Below, piece by piece: positions 26,472 through 35,394 of a DNA stretch of 64,000 nt (within the stretch, counting starts at the first letter, position 1; each line of letters starts with the position of its first letter). Below the pieces are notes generated by a model. That model saw only the letters and a program-made list of their open reading frames with translations, searched no databases and had not been told where the DNA came from. Made by a program: the position numbers and the translations under genes. Source of the stretch: Bog-473 sp963726135 (GTDB lineage Bacteria; Actinomycetota; Acidimicrobiia; Acidimicrobiales; RAAP-2); assembly GCA_963726135.1 (NCBI GenBank), contig CAVSBE010000008.1, forward strand, positions 992,001-1,056,000, written 5' to 3'.

Positions 26472-27994
26472 TTGACGCGCTCCCTCTCCCGCTCCCGGCG
26501 CGGCATGGAGAGCTGGACCTCGGCGCCCTCTGCGGGCGCGGAGCGGACGACGGCGGAGCCGCCGAAGCGCGCCATGCGGGCGCGGATGGACTGGGCGATG
26601 CCCTGGCGGTCCCCGGGCACGGCGTCGGGATCGAAGCCGCGCCCACGGTCCCGCACGTAGAGCATGACCGTGTCCGGCTCGACCTCGGCGTAGACCGAGA
26701 CCTGGTCCGCTCCCGACCACTTGGCGGCGTTCACGGTGGCCTCCCGAGCGGCATCGAGGAGGGCGCGCAGGGCCTCGTCGAGCTCGCAGTCGCCCACCAG
26801 GACGATCTGCACCGCGATCCCATGGTCGGCCTCCACCTGGCGCTGCAACAGGCCGACGCCCTCCGCCAGCATGGTGGCGTCCTCGCCGATCGCCCCGGGC
26901 GGGCGGCCCTCGAACAACCAGGCCCTGAGCTCGCGCTCCTGGGCACGGGCCAGGCGCACCACGTTCTGGGGGTCGTCGGCCGAGCGCTGGATGAGCGCCA
27001 GGGTCTGGAGCACGGAGTCGTGGACGTGCGCCGCCATCTGCGCCCGCTCCTCGGCCAGCGCGCGGGCCTGGCGCTCGGCGATGAGGTCCCGCACGAGGCT
27101 CAGCCACCAGGGGCCGAAGACGATGACGCTCGCCGCGACGACCAGCACGGCACCGCCGACCGGCCGCAGCGCGGCGACGGTCGTGTGCCCTTCGACGAGG
27201 AGGGCGACGCCCCCTGCCGCGATGAGGACACCTACCACGACGCGGGCGATGAGCCAGCGGCGCCCTTGCCCGTGGGTGTCGCCGCCGAGGATCGGGACGA
27301 CGTCGCTGTCGATGAAGGCCCGCTCGGTCTCGTTGGCGTTGCGCCAGATCAAGATGACCACGCCGGCGGCGAGGAAGGTGGGCCATCCCATGAAGCCCAC
27401 GAACGGGACGTGGAGCGTGCTCGTGATGAGCTGCATCGCGATAAGCAGCGGGATGAGGATGGCAGCGATCAGGCGGATGCCCCGGCGGTCGTTGATGGCC
27501 CGGGAGTAGATGTTCGAGGTGTCCCCCTCCATGGGGATCAGCAGCCAGGCCATGGCGTAGACGAAGACCATGACGCCTGTGGCGATGGCGAGGAGCACGA
27601 AGCCGATGCGAACCCAGGTGGCGTCGATCCCGGTCGCCCTCGAGATGCCTCCACAGACGCCGCCGAGCACCCTGTTGTCCTGGCTGCGTCGAAGACAGCG
27701 CAGCTTCCGTCCTACGTGGTGGTCGTGGCGGTGGCGCATGTCCGACCAGGACCCGTAGCGGTGTGCCCAGGGCCCGCCGTGGCGCGTCCACTGCCCGTGG
27801 TCGCCGTTCGTGGCGCCGTTCGTGGCGCCGTTCGGGGCGCCGTTCGCCCCGTTCCCGGCGGGCCGCTGTCCGGGCGCGACCTGCGGTGACTCTGTCGGGC
27901 GGCCACCGTCGGACAGCGGACGCGTGCCGGGATCGGGTGCCTCTGCGATACCCAGATGATCGCGCGCCGTGGCGACGCCGGCTATCGGGGACAT
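26468..27994 (-). CDS. PspC-domain NarL-type sensor histidine kinase
   Basis: A disordered Asn/Gly-rich N-terminus (residues 45-65) precedes a PspC domain (NRVLGGVCGGISRATGIDAT with its membrane helix, residues 105-150), three to four more helices to about residue 300, then HisKA_3 with the phospho-acceptor His in MAAHVHDSVLQTLALIQ and an HATPase (AAREATVNAAKWSGADQVSV; DRGRGFD). PspC kinases sense envelope stress. It is divergent from a stand-alone PspC gene, with a palindrome between them. Confidence 0.9.
   Translation of the reverse strand: MSPIAGVATARDHLGIAEAPDPGTRPLSDGGRPTESPQVAPGQRPAGNGANGAPNGATNGATNGDHGQWTRHGGPWAHRYGSWSDMRHRHDHHVGRKLRCLRRSQDNRVLGGVCGGISRATGIDATWVRIGFVLLAIATGVMVFVYAMAWLLIPMEGDTSNIYSRAINDRRGIRLIAAILIPLLIAMQLITSTLHVPFVGFMGWPTFLAAGVVILIWRNANETERAFIDSDVVPILGGDTHGQGRRWLIARVVVGVLIAAGGVALLVEGHTTVAALRPVGGAVLVVAASVIVFGPWWLSLVRDLIAERQARALAEERAQMAAHVHDSVLQTLALIQRSADDPQNVVRLARAQERELRAWLFEGRPPGAIGEDATMLAEGVGLLQRQVEADHGIAVQIVLVGDCELDEALRALLDAAREATVNAAKWSGADQVSVYAEVEPDTVMLYVRDRGRGFDPDAVPGDRQGIAQSIRARMARFGGSAVVRSAPAEGAEVQLSMPRRERERERVK
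27803..27850. repeat. Four imperfect 12-bp tandem repeats in the kinase N-terminus
   Basis: Units of the form GCCGTTCGTGGC encode, on the minus strand, the NGATNGATNG-type spacer ahead of the PspC domain. Length variation here would stay in frame. Confidence 0.8.
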
Positions 27995-28023
27995 CCCTGA
28001 GACCTCGGGGGGGGTCCTCAGGG
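27995..28023. promoter_or_regulatory. Palindrome in the divergent PspC promoter region
   Basis: CCCTGAGACC (27995-28004) and GGTCCTCAGGG (28013-28023) are inverted with one unpaired G and a G-rich 8-nt loop. It starts directly at the kinase ATG and precedes the plus-strand PspC gene by 56 bp, so it could be an operator for both. Confidence 0.5.
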
Positions 28024-28079
28024 TCCGACCAGGGTGCTACCGGATTTCCGGCCGGGCACGAGACGGTCAGGCTGACTCC

Positions 28080-28415
28080 ATGGACACCGCACCTGAAGAG
28101 ACCCCGGGCGCCTCGGCCTCCGAGCAGCCCTCCCAGCTCCCCCCGACCGAGCAGCGAGGACCGGGACCGGCCGGCGAGCAGCGCCTCCACCGCGTCGGAC
28201 GCGGCCGCATGCTCGCCGGCGTCGCCGCCGGTGTGGCCGACTACTTCAACGTCGACCCGACGATCGTCCGCATCGGCTTCGTCGCCCTGGCCTTCCTGGG
28301 CGGCCTGGCGGTGCCGCTCTATCTGGCCGGGTGGCTGCTGATCCCCGAAGAGGACAGCGACGTCTCGGTCGCCGAGGAGCTGTTCGCCCGCGAGCGGGCC
28401 CGCAGCGCCTATTGA
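28080..28415 (+). CDS. PspC domain membrane protein
   Basis: The 111-residue protein has a disordered acidic N-terminus of about 40 residues, then RVGRGRMLAGVAAGVADYFN and DPTIVRIGFVALAFL with one membrane helix, ending LAGWLLIPEEDSD, the usual PspC end. It matches the PspC module of the divergent kinase, suggesting that the small protein and the sensor act on the same envelope signal, perhaps by interaction in the membrane. Confidence 0.88.
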   Translation: MDTAPEETPGASASEQPSQLPPTEQRGPGPAGEQRLHRVGRGRMLAGVAAGVADYFNVDPTIVRIGFVALAFLGGLAVPLYLAGWLLIPEEDSDVSVAEELFARERARSAY

Positions 28416-28532
28416 GCTCGTCCGCACACCTGCTCCGAGCATCACCGTCCGGCCCCCGACCCACACCCCCGACCCACCCCTGACCGACCCGACCACCCCG
28501 ACGGACCAGTCACACGACCGAGAGGAGACCCG

Positions 28533-29006
28533 ATGCGCTACCGCTGGGACCCTGCCTACCCGATGACCCGCCGCGACGGGCCGACCGCCGACGCCAACCT
28601 GCGGGCGTCCGACGACGAGCGCAATGCCGTGGCCGACAAGCTCTCCCGCCACTACGCCGAGGGGCGCCTCGACGAGACCGAATTCAAGGCGCGCCTCGAC
28701 ACCGCCATGTCGGCCACCACGCGGGGCGACCTCAACGGCCTGTTCGGGGACCTGCCCCGGCTCCCGAGCGAGGCGCCACCGCCACCACCGCGGCACCGCC
28801 GGGTCCTGCCGTGGCTCTTCCTCGTGGCGTTCCTCGCCATCGCCGCCGCGGCAACCATTCCCTTCTACCCGCTCTACCACGTGCCGTGGTTCCTGCTCGC
28901 CGTTGTGGGGTTCGTGCTGTGGCGCCGGGCGACGGGTCACACCCACTGGCACCACGACCACGGCCGTCCGGTCGGCGGCCGGCCGAGCTCGGCGATGGAC
29001 CACTGA
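28533..29006 (+). CDS. DUF1707 (SHOCT-like) membrane protein
   Basis: The 157-residue protein has NLRASDDERNAVADKLSRHY then AEGRLDETEFKARLDTAMSA, the DUF1707 signature (residues 22-62), followed by a proline stretch and two membrane helices (residues 90-128) and a His-rich tail. DUF1707 is found in small actinobacterial membrane proteins, often with PspC. A GAGAGGAG site precedes ATG 28533. The intervening 28416-28532 is C-rich leader without a gene. Confidence 0.85.
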   Translation: MRYRWDPAYPMTRRDGPTADANLRASDDERNAVADKLSRHYAEGRLDETEFKARLDTAMSATTRGDLNGLFGDLPRLPSEAPPPPPRHRRVLPWLFLVAFLAIAAAATIPFYPLYHVPWFLLAVVGFVLWRRATGHTHWHHDHGRPVGGRPSSAMDH

Positions 29007-29009
29007 GCC

Positions 29010-29489
29010 GTGCGTACCCACACCCCCCACCCCGAGACAGACGACGACCCGGCGGACGCCCTCCGCTCCCTCGAGCTCTTCGCCGGTCTGCCCGACAGTG
29101 AGCTCCACGAGATCGCGGCCCGTTGCGACATTTCGACCGCCCACCCGGGCCAGGTGATCCAGGCCCAGGACGTGCCCGTCCGCATGTGGCACGTCATCGC
29201 CGGCGGCCATGCGGTCGTGCAACGCGATGACACCCCTATTGGATTGCTGAGTCGGGGTGACTCGTGGTCCGAGCACTCCCTGCTCAACCAGGTGCCCTCT
29301 TCGATCGCCGTCGTGGCGCTGTCGCCTCTCACGCTGTTCACGCTCAGCCAGCGCGAGTTCTTCGAGATCCCCGAGCACCACCCCGTGCTGGCCGGGCGCC
29401 TGGTGGCGCGGTCGGCCGTCTCCGCCGACCGGCTGGCACTGCCCGTCTTCAACGCCTTGGTGCACCTGGGCCTGGCGGGGGGCGGCTGA
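29010..29489 (+). CDS. Stand-alone cyclic-nucleotide-binding (CRP-like) sensor domain
   Basis: This 159-residue protein carries only a cNMP-binding beta-roll: LELFAGLPDSELHEIAARCD, VIQAQDVPVRMWHVIAGGHA and GLLSRGDSWSEHSLLNQVPS. The phosphate-binding RxA/S Arg is not clear, and no helix-turn-helix follows, so it is not a DNA-binding Crp. It begins three bases after the DUF1707 stop and probably belongs to the same operon. Confidence 0.8.
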   Translation: MRTHTPHPETDDDPADALRSLELFAGLPDSELHEIAARCDISTAHPGQVIQAQDVPVRMWHVIAGGHAVVQRDDTPIGLLSRGDSWSEHSLLNQVPSSIAVVALSPLTLFTLSQREFFEIPEHHPVLAGRLVARSAVSADRLALPVFNALVHLGLAGGG

Positions 29490-29579
29490 ACAAGGGCCGT
29501 CCGGGCTGCAAGTACGATTGAACCGTTCCCGTGGCGCCCGTCCCCGGCGTCACCGAGCGTCCCTGAGGAGATCCCCCTA

Positions 29580-31823
29580 ATGCGCACCCTGGCCGGGTGG
29601 TGTGTCCGCCATCGTCGTGTCGTCGTCCTGCTGTGGCTGGCCGTTCTCGTGAGCTCCATCGCCATCGTGTCCTCGGTCGGCACGAGTTACTCGAACAACT
29701 TCCAGTTCCCCCATACCCAGTCCTTCGACGCCATCAACTTGTTGAAGTCGGTGGCGCCGGCCCATTCGGGGGACACCGAGGAAGTCGTGTTCGGAACCTC
29801 CGGGAACGCCAGTTTGACCGACCCCGGCGTCGGCTTGCGTATCAACAAGTTGGTGAACGAGATCAACGCGATGCCCAACGTGACGCCCGTGACGAGTCCG
29901 TACGACGCGACGGGCAACCTGGTCAACACGACCGACGTCAACGCGAACCGGACAGTCGGGTTCTTCCAGGTCCCCTTCGACAAGCAGTCCAACACGATCG
30001 GGCACACCGAAGCCAAGAACTTCGTCGACACGGTGACCAAGACCTCGGGCGACGGACTGACCGTCGCTGTCACCGGGCAGCTGGCCGAGAACGCGAACAA
30101 TCCGTCGTTCAGCAGCACCGGGCTCGGCGTGCTCCTCGCCCTGATCGTGCTGCTGCTCGTCTTCGGCTCTTTCTTCGCCGCCATCCTCCCGATCATCTCG
30201 GCCCTGTTCGCGCTGGGAACCGCCGTCGGCGTCATCGGTGTGCTCAGCCATGCCCTCGGGATGCCCTCGATCTCCCCCGAACTGATGCTGCTGATCGGGC
30301 TGGGCGTCGGCGTGGACTACGCGCTCTTCATCGTGACGCGACACCGCCAGGGGCTCGTCGCCGGGCGGGACGAGGAGTCCTCCATCGTCAACGCCGTGAA
30401 CACTTCGGGCCGGGCGGTCCTCTTCGCGGGAATCATCGTGTGCATCGCTCTGCTCGGCATGTTCGCCCTCGGCGTCAGCTTCCTGTACGGCCTGGCTGTG
30501 GCGGCGGCCATCGGGGTCGCCCTCACCATGGTGGCGGCCTTGACGCTGCTTCCCGCCATGCTGGGGTTCATCGGCCCCAAGGTGATGAGCCGCAAGCAGA
30601 AGCGGAACCTGGCCGAGCAGGGCCCCCGCATCGTCGGCGCGGACAGCAAGGGTTTCTGGCCCAACTGGGCCGACCGGGTGCAGCGGTACCCGTGGCTGTC
30701 GGCCGGTGGCGCGCTGCTCTTGATCGTGATCATCGCCCTGCCCTTCTTCTCGCTTCGCCTGGGCTCGGCCGACCAGGGCACGGACTCGGCGGGCACCCCG
30801 ACCCGCGTCGCCTTCGACATGCTCTCCAAGGGATTCGGGCCGGGCTACAACGGGCCGCTGATGCTGGTGGGCGTGGTACAGCCCGACCAACGTCCGGTGA
30901 TCGACGCCGTGGTGCACGACGTCTCGCAGCAGCCCGACGTGGCCCACGTGGCCCAGCCGCAATACATCCCGAGCAAGACGGGCTCGGGCGACGTGGTGCT
31001 GGTCAACGTCTTTCCCGGCTCGGCCCCCCAGGACAGCACGACCACCGACCTGGTGAACCACCTGCGAGCCGACACCATCCCCCAGGCCGTCGGCAGCTCG
31101 GGCGTCAGCCTGCTCGTGGGCGGGAGCACGGCCATCTACATCGACTTCTCCAACGTGTTGAGCGCCAAACTGCCGTTGTTCATCGGCCTGGTTGTCTTGT
31201 TGTCCTTCTTATTGTTGATGACAGTGTTCCGGAGCTTCCTCATTCCGCTCACGGCCGCCATCATGAACCTGCTCTCCATCGGGGCCGCCTTCGGCATCGT
31301 CGTGGCCGTCTTCCAATGGGGCGACCTGGGCTCGCTGATCGGCCTCTCCGGGACGAGCCCGGTGGAGGCGTTCCTCCCCGTGATGCTCTTCGCGATCCTG
31401 TTCGGACTTTCGATGGACTACCAGGTCTTTCTGGTCTCGCGCATGCACGAGGAGTACATCAAGTCGGGCGGTGACAACAAGGTGGCGGTCCGCAACGGCC
31501 TGGCCGCCACCGGCAAGACCATCACCGCCGCCGCGCTGATCATGATCCTGGTGTTCGGCTCGTTCATCCTCGGCGGCGAGCGGGTGATCAAGGAGTTCGG
31601 CATCGGGCTGGCGGGAGGCATCCTGGTCGACGCCATCTTGATCCGGATGGCGATCGTGCCGTCGATCATGATGCTCTTCGGCAATGCGAACTGGTGGTTC
31701 CCCGCCCGGCTGGACCGCTTCCTCCCGAAGCTGTCGGTCGACGCCGACGACCTGGCCTCCCATCCTGTGGGCGAGTCCGGCGCCGAACCCGAGCCCGAAC
31801 TGGCGGGGACCGTCAAGCCGTAG
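29580..31823 (+). CDS. MmpL/RND-family exporter
   Basis: The protein of 747 residues has the RND arrangement: an N-terminal helix (VVVLLWLAVLVSSIAIVSS), an outer domain, helices 2-6 from about residue 180 with GLGVGVDYALFIVTRHRQGL (the GxxxDY proton-relay signature), a second outer domain, and helices 8-12 with LFGLSMDYQVFLVSRMHEEY. Such transporters export lipids in mycobacteria and relatives. GAGGAG precedes ATG 29580. No lipid-synthesis gene adjoins it, so the cargo is unknown. Confidence 0.9.
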   Translation: MRTLAGWCVRHRRVVVLLWLAVLVSSIAIVSSVGTSYSNNFQFPHTQSFDAINLLKSVAPAHSGDTEEVVFGTSGNASLTDPGVGLRINKLVNEINAMPNVTPVTSPYDATGNLVNTTDVNANRTVGFFQVPFDKQSNTIGHTEAKNFVDTVTKTSGDGLTVAVTGQLAENANNPSFSSTGLGVLLALIVLLLVFGSFFAAILPIISALFALGTAVGVIGVLSHALGMPSISPELMLLIGLGVGVDYALFIVTRHRQGLVAGRDEESSIVNAVNTSGRAVLFAGIIVCIALLGMFALGVSFLYGLAVAAAIGVALTMVAALTLLPAMLGFIGPKVMSRKQKRNLAEQGPRIVGADSKGFWPNWADRVQRYPWLSAGGALLLIVIIALPFFSLRLGSADQGTDSAGTPTRVAFDMLSKGFGPGYNGPLMLVGVVQPDQRPVIDAVVHDVSQQPDVAHVAQPQYIPSKTGSGDVVLVNVFPGSAPQDSTTTDLVNHLRADTIPQAVGSSGVSLLVGGSTAIYIDFSNVLSAKLPLFIGLVVLLSFLLLMTVFRSFLIPLTAAIMNLLSIGAAFGIVVAVFQWGDLGSLIGLSGTSPVEAFLPVMLFAILFGLSMDYQVFLVSRMHEEYIKSGGDNKVAVRNGLAATGKTITAAALIMILVFGSFILGGERVIKEFGIGLAGGILVDAILIRMAIVPSIMMLFGNANWWFPARLDRFLPKLSVDADDLASHPVGESGAEPEPELAGTVKP

Positions 31824-31851
31824 GCGGCCCGGGGTCACCAGGCTACCGCGC

Positions 31852-32823
31852 TCACCAGGCGTAGTCCTCAGGCGCCGTCCTGTGGCCCGGGAACAGCTCG
31901 TCGAGGCGGGCCAGGACCTTGTCGTCGAGCGTGACCTCGACGGCCCGCAGGGCCGAGTCCAGGTGGTCGGGCGTGCGTGGCCCGACGATGGGGGCGGTGA
32001 CCGCGGGACGGGTCAGCAGCCAGGCCAGCCCGACGGTGCCGGGATCCTCGCCCAACTCCGCGCACAGGTCCTCGTAGGCCTCGAGCTGGGCCCGCCGCTT
32101 CTCGATGGTCTCCGCGGCGCGGCCGGCGTAGCGACGGCTGCCGTCGCGCTCCTTGCGCACGACGCCGCCCAACAACCCACCTTGGAGGGGTGACCACGGG
32201 ATGACGCCCAGCCCGTAGGTCTCGGCCGCCGGAAGGACCTCGCGTTCGACGTCACGCACGATGAGGTTGTAGATCGACTGCTCGCTCACCAGGCCCATGA
32301 AGTTGCGACGGGCGGCGGCCTCCTGGGCCCGTGCGATGTGCCAGCCGGCGAAATTGGAGGATCCGACGTAGAGGATCTTGCCCTGGACCCGCAGGACCTC
32401 CATGGCCTCCCAGATCTCGTCCCAGCCGCTGCGGCGGTCGACGTGGTGCATCTGGTACAGGTCGATGTAGTCGGTCTGGAGGCGGCGCAGGCTGGCGTCA
32501 CAGGCCCGCCGGATGTTGAGCGCAGACAACCTGCCCTCGTTGGGCCACTCCCCCATGTCCCCGTAAAGCTTGGTGGCGATCACCGTCTTCTCCCGGCGGC
32601 CGCCGCCCTGGGCGAACCAGCGGCCGACGATCTCCTCGGTGGCCCCCCGACCCTTGGAGCGGCCGTAGACGTTGGCCGTGTCGAAGAAGTTGATCCCGGC
32701 CTCCAGGCCGGCGTCCATGATGGAAAACGAGGTCGGCTCGTCCGTCTCGGGCCCGAAGTTCATGGTGCCCAGGCAGATGCGGCTGACGGTGAGGCCGGTC
32801 CGGCCCAGATGTGTGAAGCGCAT
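31852..32823 (-). CDS. Aldo/keto reductase (YdhF/Tas-like)
   Basis: This NADPH-dependent (beta/alpha)8 enzyme of 323 residues starts MRFTHLGRTGLTVSRICLGT. The catalytic tetrad is present: Asp and Tyr in FFDTANVYGRSKG, Lys in TVIATKLYG and His in LYQMHHVDRR; the C-terminal cofactor loop is PIVGPRTPDHLDSA. ATG 32823 is supported by TATCGT 7 nt upstream (32831-32836, minus strand), another leaderless-type promoter. The substrate is unknown. Confidence 0.88.
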   Translation of the reverse strand: MRFTHLGRTGLTVSRICLGTMNFGPETDEPTSFSIMDAGLEAGINFFDTANVYGRSKGRGATEEIVGRWFAQGGGRREKTVIATKLYGDMGEWPNEGRLSALNIRRACDASLRRLQTDYIDLYQMHHVDRRSGWDEIWEAMEVLRVQGKILYVGSSNFAGWHIARAQEAAARRNFMGLVSEQSIYNLIVRDVEREVLPAAETYGLGVIPWSPLQGGLLGGVVRKERDGSRRYAGRAAETIEKRRAQLEAYEDLCAELGEDPGTVGLAWLLTRPAVTAPIVGPRTPDHLDSALRAVEVTLDDKVLARLDELFPGHRTAPEDYAW

Positions 32824-32929
32824 GGGGTGGACGATAACGGGCCGGCACCGAGAAGTGCCCGGATTAGCGGACGTTTTCGGCGCCCCGCTAGGTTGAGAAC
32901 ACAATTCTCGACCCGAACACGGGGGCACG

Positions 32930-33329
32930 ATGGCGCAGCAGATTCCACTGGTCGACTACCTGGAGCTGGGGGACGACCCCCATCTGGTCGCCAACGAGTG
33001 CACCAGCTGCGGCGCCCGGTTCTTCGACCGGCGCAACGCGTGCGCGGCCTGCGAGGCGACCGACTTCACCAGGGTCCGTGTGGCCAACCACGGGCGAGGT
33101 GCGGGCCTTCACCATCGTGGCCTTCGCCGCCCCGGGCATCCCCGTCCCCTTCGTCGCTGCAGTCGTCGATTGCGAGGGCACGAGCGTGCGGGCGAACCTG
33201 ATCAACGTGAACCCCGACCCTGAGCACGTGTCGCTGGGGATGAAGGTCCGCCTGGCCACCGAGGTCATCGGCACGGACGACAACGGCACCGAAGCGGTCG
33301 GCTTCGGCTTCGAACCACTGGGAGGTTGA
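32930..33329 (+). CDS. DUF35 OB-fold/zinc-ribbon protein, one-base insertion
   Basis: MAQQIPLVDYLELGDDPHLV leads into a zinc ribbon CTSCGARFFDRRNACAACEA. An A inserted near 33083 (GCC-A-ACC) shifts the frame; the OB-fold continues in the other frame as TTGEVRAFTIVAFAAPGIPV up to TEAVGFGFEPLGG. Span 400 nt, three times 133 plus one. It precedes a thiolase by 5 nt, the same partnership as at 16.9-18.5 kb. Confidence 0.85.
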
Positions 33330-33334
33330 GCAGC

Positions 33335-34546
33335 ATGGCATCGGCATCGGAAGAGCTGTGGGTCCTGGGCATCCACATGACCAAGTTCGGCAAGCACCCG
33401 GACAAGGACACGACCGACCTGGCCGCCGACGCGGTGCGCGGTGCGCTGGCTGACGGCGGGGTGACCATGAAGGACATGGGCATCATCGGCGCCGGCAACC
33501 TCATGGGCGGCGCGCTGCCCATCGGGCAGGTCATCCAGAAGCAGATGGGACAGACCGGCATCCCGGTGTACAACGTGTCGAACGCGTGCGCCACCGGTGC
33601 CACGGCGCTGCGCGTCGTCTGCATGTCCATCAAGGCCGGCGAGACCGACATGGGCCTGGCCTTCGGCGTCGAGAAACTGGCCGGCGCCGGCCTCCTCGCC
33701 GGCGGCAGCCGCAAGAGCGACGACAACACCTTTACGCCGTCGGGCCGGTACGGATCGGTGGCCGCCATCGACGGGCGCGTCGGCACCGAGACGATGCCCG
33801 GGGTCTTCGCCCAGATCGGCATGGAGTACGGCCACCGCTACGGCGGCACCAGCTTCGAGCTGTTCGCCCAGATCAGCGAGAAGAACCACACGCACTCGAC
33901 GCTGAACCCGCTGGCGGCGTACACCAAGAAGATGACGCTGGACGAGATCATGGGCGACGTCATGATCGCCTACCCCAACACGCGGCCCATGTGCTCGGCC
34001 AACTGCGACGGCGCCGCGGCGGCGGTGGTGGTCTCGGGCTCGAAGCTCAAGACCCTGTCGCTGGAGCAGCAGAAGCGTGCGGTCAAGATCTCGGCCTCCA
34101 TCCTCACCACCGACCCCTGGGAGGAGGCGTGCCAGATCCTGCCCAACGTCAACACCCTGACGCGCAACGCGGCCACGCAGGCCTACGAGCAGGCCGGCGT
34201 GGGGCCCCAGGACCTGAACCTGGTGGAGCTCCACGACTGCTTCGCCACAGCCGAGCTGGTCCACTACGACAACCTCATGCTCTGCGAGCAGGGTGGCGCC
34301 GCCGACTTCTTCAAGTCGGGTGCGACCTGGCGTGACGGCAAGACCCCGGTCAACGTCTCGGGGGGTCTCGAGTCAAAGGGCCACCCGATCGCGGCGACCG
34401 GCATCGCCAACGTGTGGGAGGTCACGACCCATCTGCGCGGCGAGGCGGGAGACCGCCAGATCGAGGGCGCCAAGGTCGGCCTGACGCACGTGATCGGCCT
34501 CGGTTCGGCCTGCGGGGTGCACATCTTGGAGAAGGCGGCCGCCTAG
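33335..34546 (+). CDS. SCPx-type thiolase
   Basis: The acyl-CoA thiolase of 403 residues has the nucleophile Cys in VYNVSNACATGATALRVV, the HDCFATAELVHYD block and the catalytic His in SGGLESKGHPIAATG. A GGGAGG site 9 nt before ATG 33335 supports that start over the TTG nine bases upstream. With the DUF35 gene it should form a thiolase complex acting on branched or sterol side chains. Confidence 0.9.
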   Translation: MASASEELWVLGIHMTKFGKHPDKDTTDLAADAVRGALADGGVTMKDMGIIGAGNLMGGALPIGQVIQKQMGQTGIPVYNVSNACATGATALRVVCMSIKAGETDMGLAFGVEKLAGAGLLAGGSRKSDDNTFTPSGRYGSVAAIDGRVGTETMPGVFAQIGMEYGHRYGGTSFELFAQISEKNHTHSTLNPLAAYTKKMTLDEIMGDVMIAYPNTRPMCSANCDGAAAAVVVSGSKLKTLSLEQQKRAVKISASILTTDPWEEACQILPNVNTLTRNAATQAYEQAGVGPQDLNLVELHDCFATAELVHYDNLMLCEQGGAADFFKSGATWRDGKTPVNVSGGLESKGHPIAATGIANVWEVTTHLRGEAGDRQIEGAKVGLTHVIGLGSACGVHILEKAAA

Positions 34547-34598
34547 GGCGACGGAGGCCGCACGGGCCGCGAGGGCCGCTCGGGCTGGGACGGCTGCG

Positions 34599-35354
34599 GT
34601 GACGTCGCCCGTCTACGACACCATCGGGCGGGGCTATGTCGCACACCGGCGACCGGACCCGCGCTGGGAGAAGGTGCTCTCGGAGCACTTCGGCGTGGGG
34701 GCAGGTGGTCTGGTCGTCAACGTCGGCGCCGGCACCGGCTCATACGAGCCGACCCACTGCGCCGTCGTCGCGGTCGAGCCTTCCGTGGTCATGTTGGCGC
34801 AGCGCCCCGCCGGCGCCGCTCCCGCGCTGCGTGCCAGTGCGTCCGCCCTGCCCCTGCCCGGCGCGTGTGCGGACGTCGCGTTGGCGATCCTGACCGTGCA
34901 CCACTGGGGCGACGCCGCAGCGGGACTGGCCGAGCTGTGCCGGATCGCCCCCCGACGGGTGGTGCTCGCCATCGACTTCGAACGACATTCCCGGTTCTGG
35001 CTGCTCGAGGAGTACCTGCCCGAGGTGGGCGAACGCACGAGGCGCTGCGGCCCGGGGGCAGACGAGATCGCCGCCGCCATCGGCGCGACCACTTCGGTCC
35101 CGCTGGCCGTCCCGCGCGACATGGCGGACGGCGTGCTCGGCGGCTACTGGTGCCGGCCCGACGCGTACCTCGACGCCGGCGTTCGGGCCAACTGCTCGGG
35201 TCTGGCCCTGGCCGACCCCGCCGTCATCGCGCGGGGTATCGGCCGGCTCGGGGCAGATCTCGCCAGCGGCGCGTGGCACCGGCGCCACGGCGACCTCGAC
35301 CAGCTCGATGGGGTGGACCTGGGATACCGGCTTCTCGTCGCCGACGCGCGTTGA
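34599..35354 (+). CDS. SAM-dependent methyltransferase (Methyltransf_11)
   Basis: The 251-residue protein has motif I LVVNVGAGTGSYEPT, the acidic loop VVAVEPSVVML, and LPLPGACADVALAILTVHHW at motif III/IV. The WxxxxxGLAEL and RVVLAIDF blocks are normal for class I enzymes. The GTG start at 34599 is 52 nt after the thiolase stop. The substrate is unknown. Confidence 0.8.
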   Translation: MTSPVYDTIGRGYVAHRRPDPRWEKVLSEHFGVGAGGLVVNVGAGTGSYEPTHCAVVAVEPSVVMLAQRPAGAAPALRASASALPLPGACADVALAILTVHHWGDAAAGLAELCRIAPRRVVLAIDFERHSRFWLLEEYLPEVGERTRRCGPGADEIAAAIGATTSVPLAVPRDMADGVLGGYWCRPDAYLDAGVRANCSGLALADPAVIARGIGRLGADLASGAWHRRHGDLDQLDGVDLGYRLLVADAR

Positions 35355-35394
35355 GCGGTTCACATCCGGTCGGGTGTCGGCCCGCTCGCCCGCC

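Noticed and set aside
25809..29465. A continuous 1218-residue minus-strand ORF
   Set aside because: Only the part up to 26471 is a real gene (LuxR-type regulator). The rest is Arg/Pro-rich and overlaps the PspC kinase in another frame and the PspC, DUF1707 and cNMP genes on the opposite strand.
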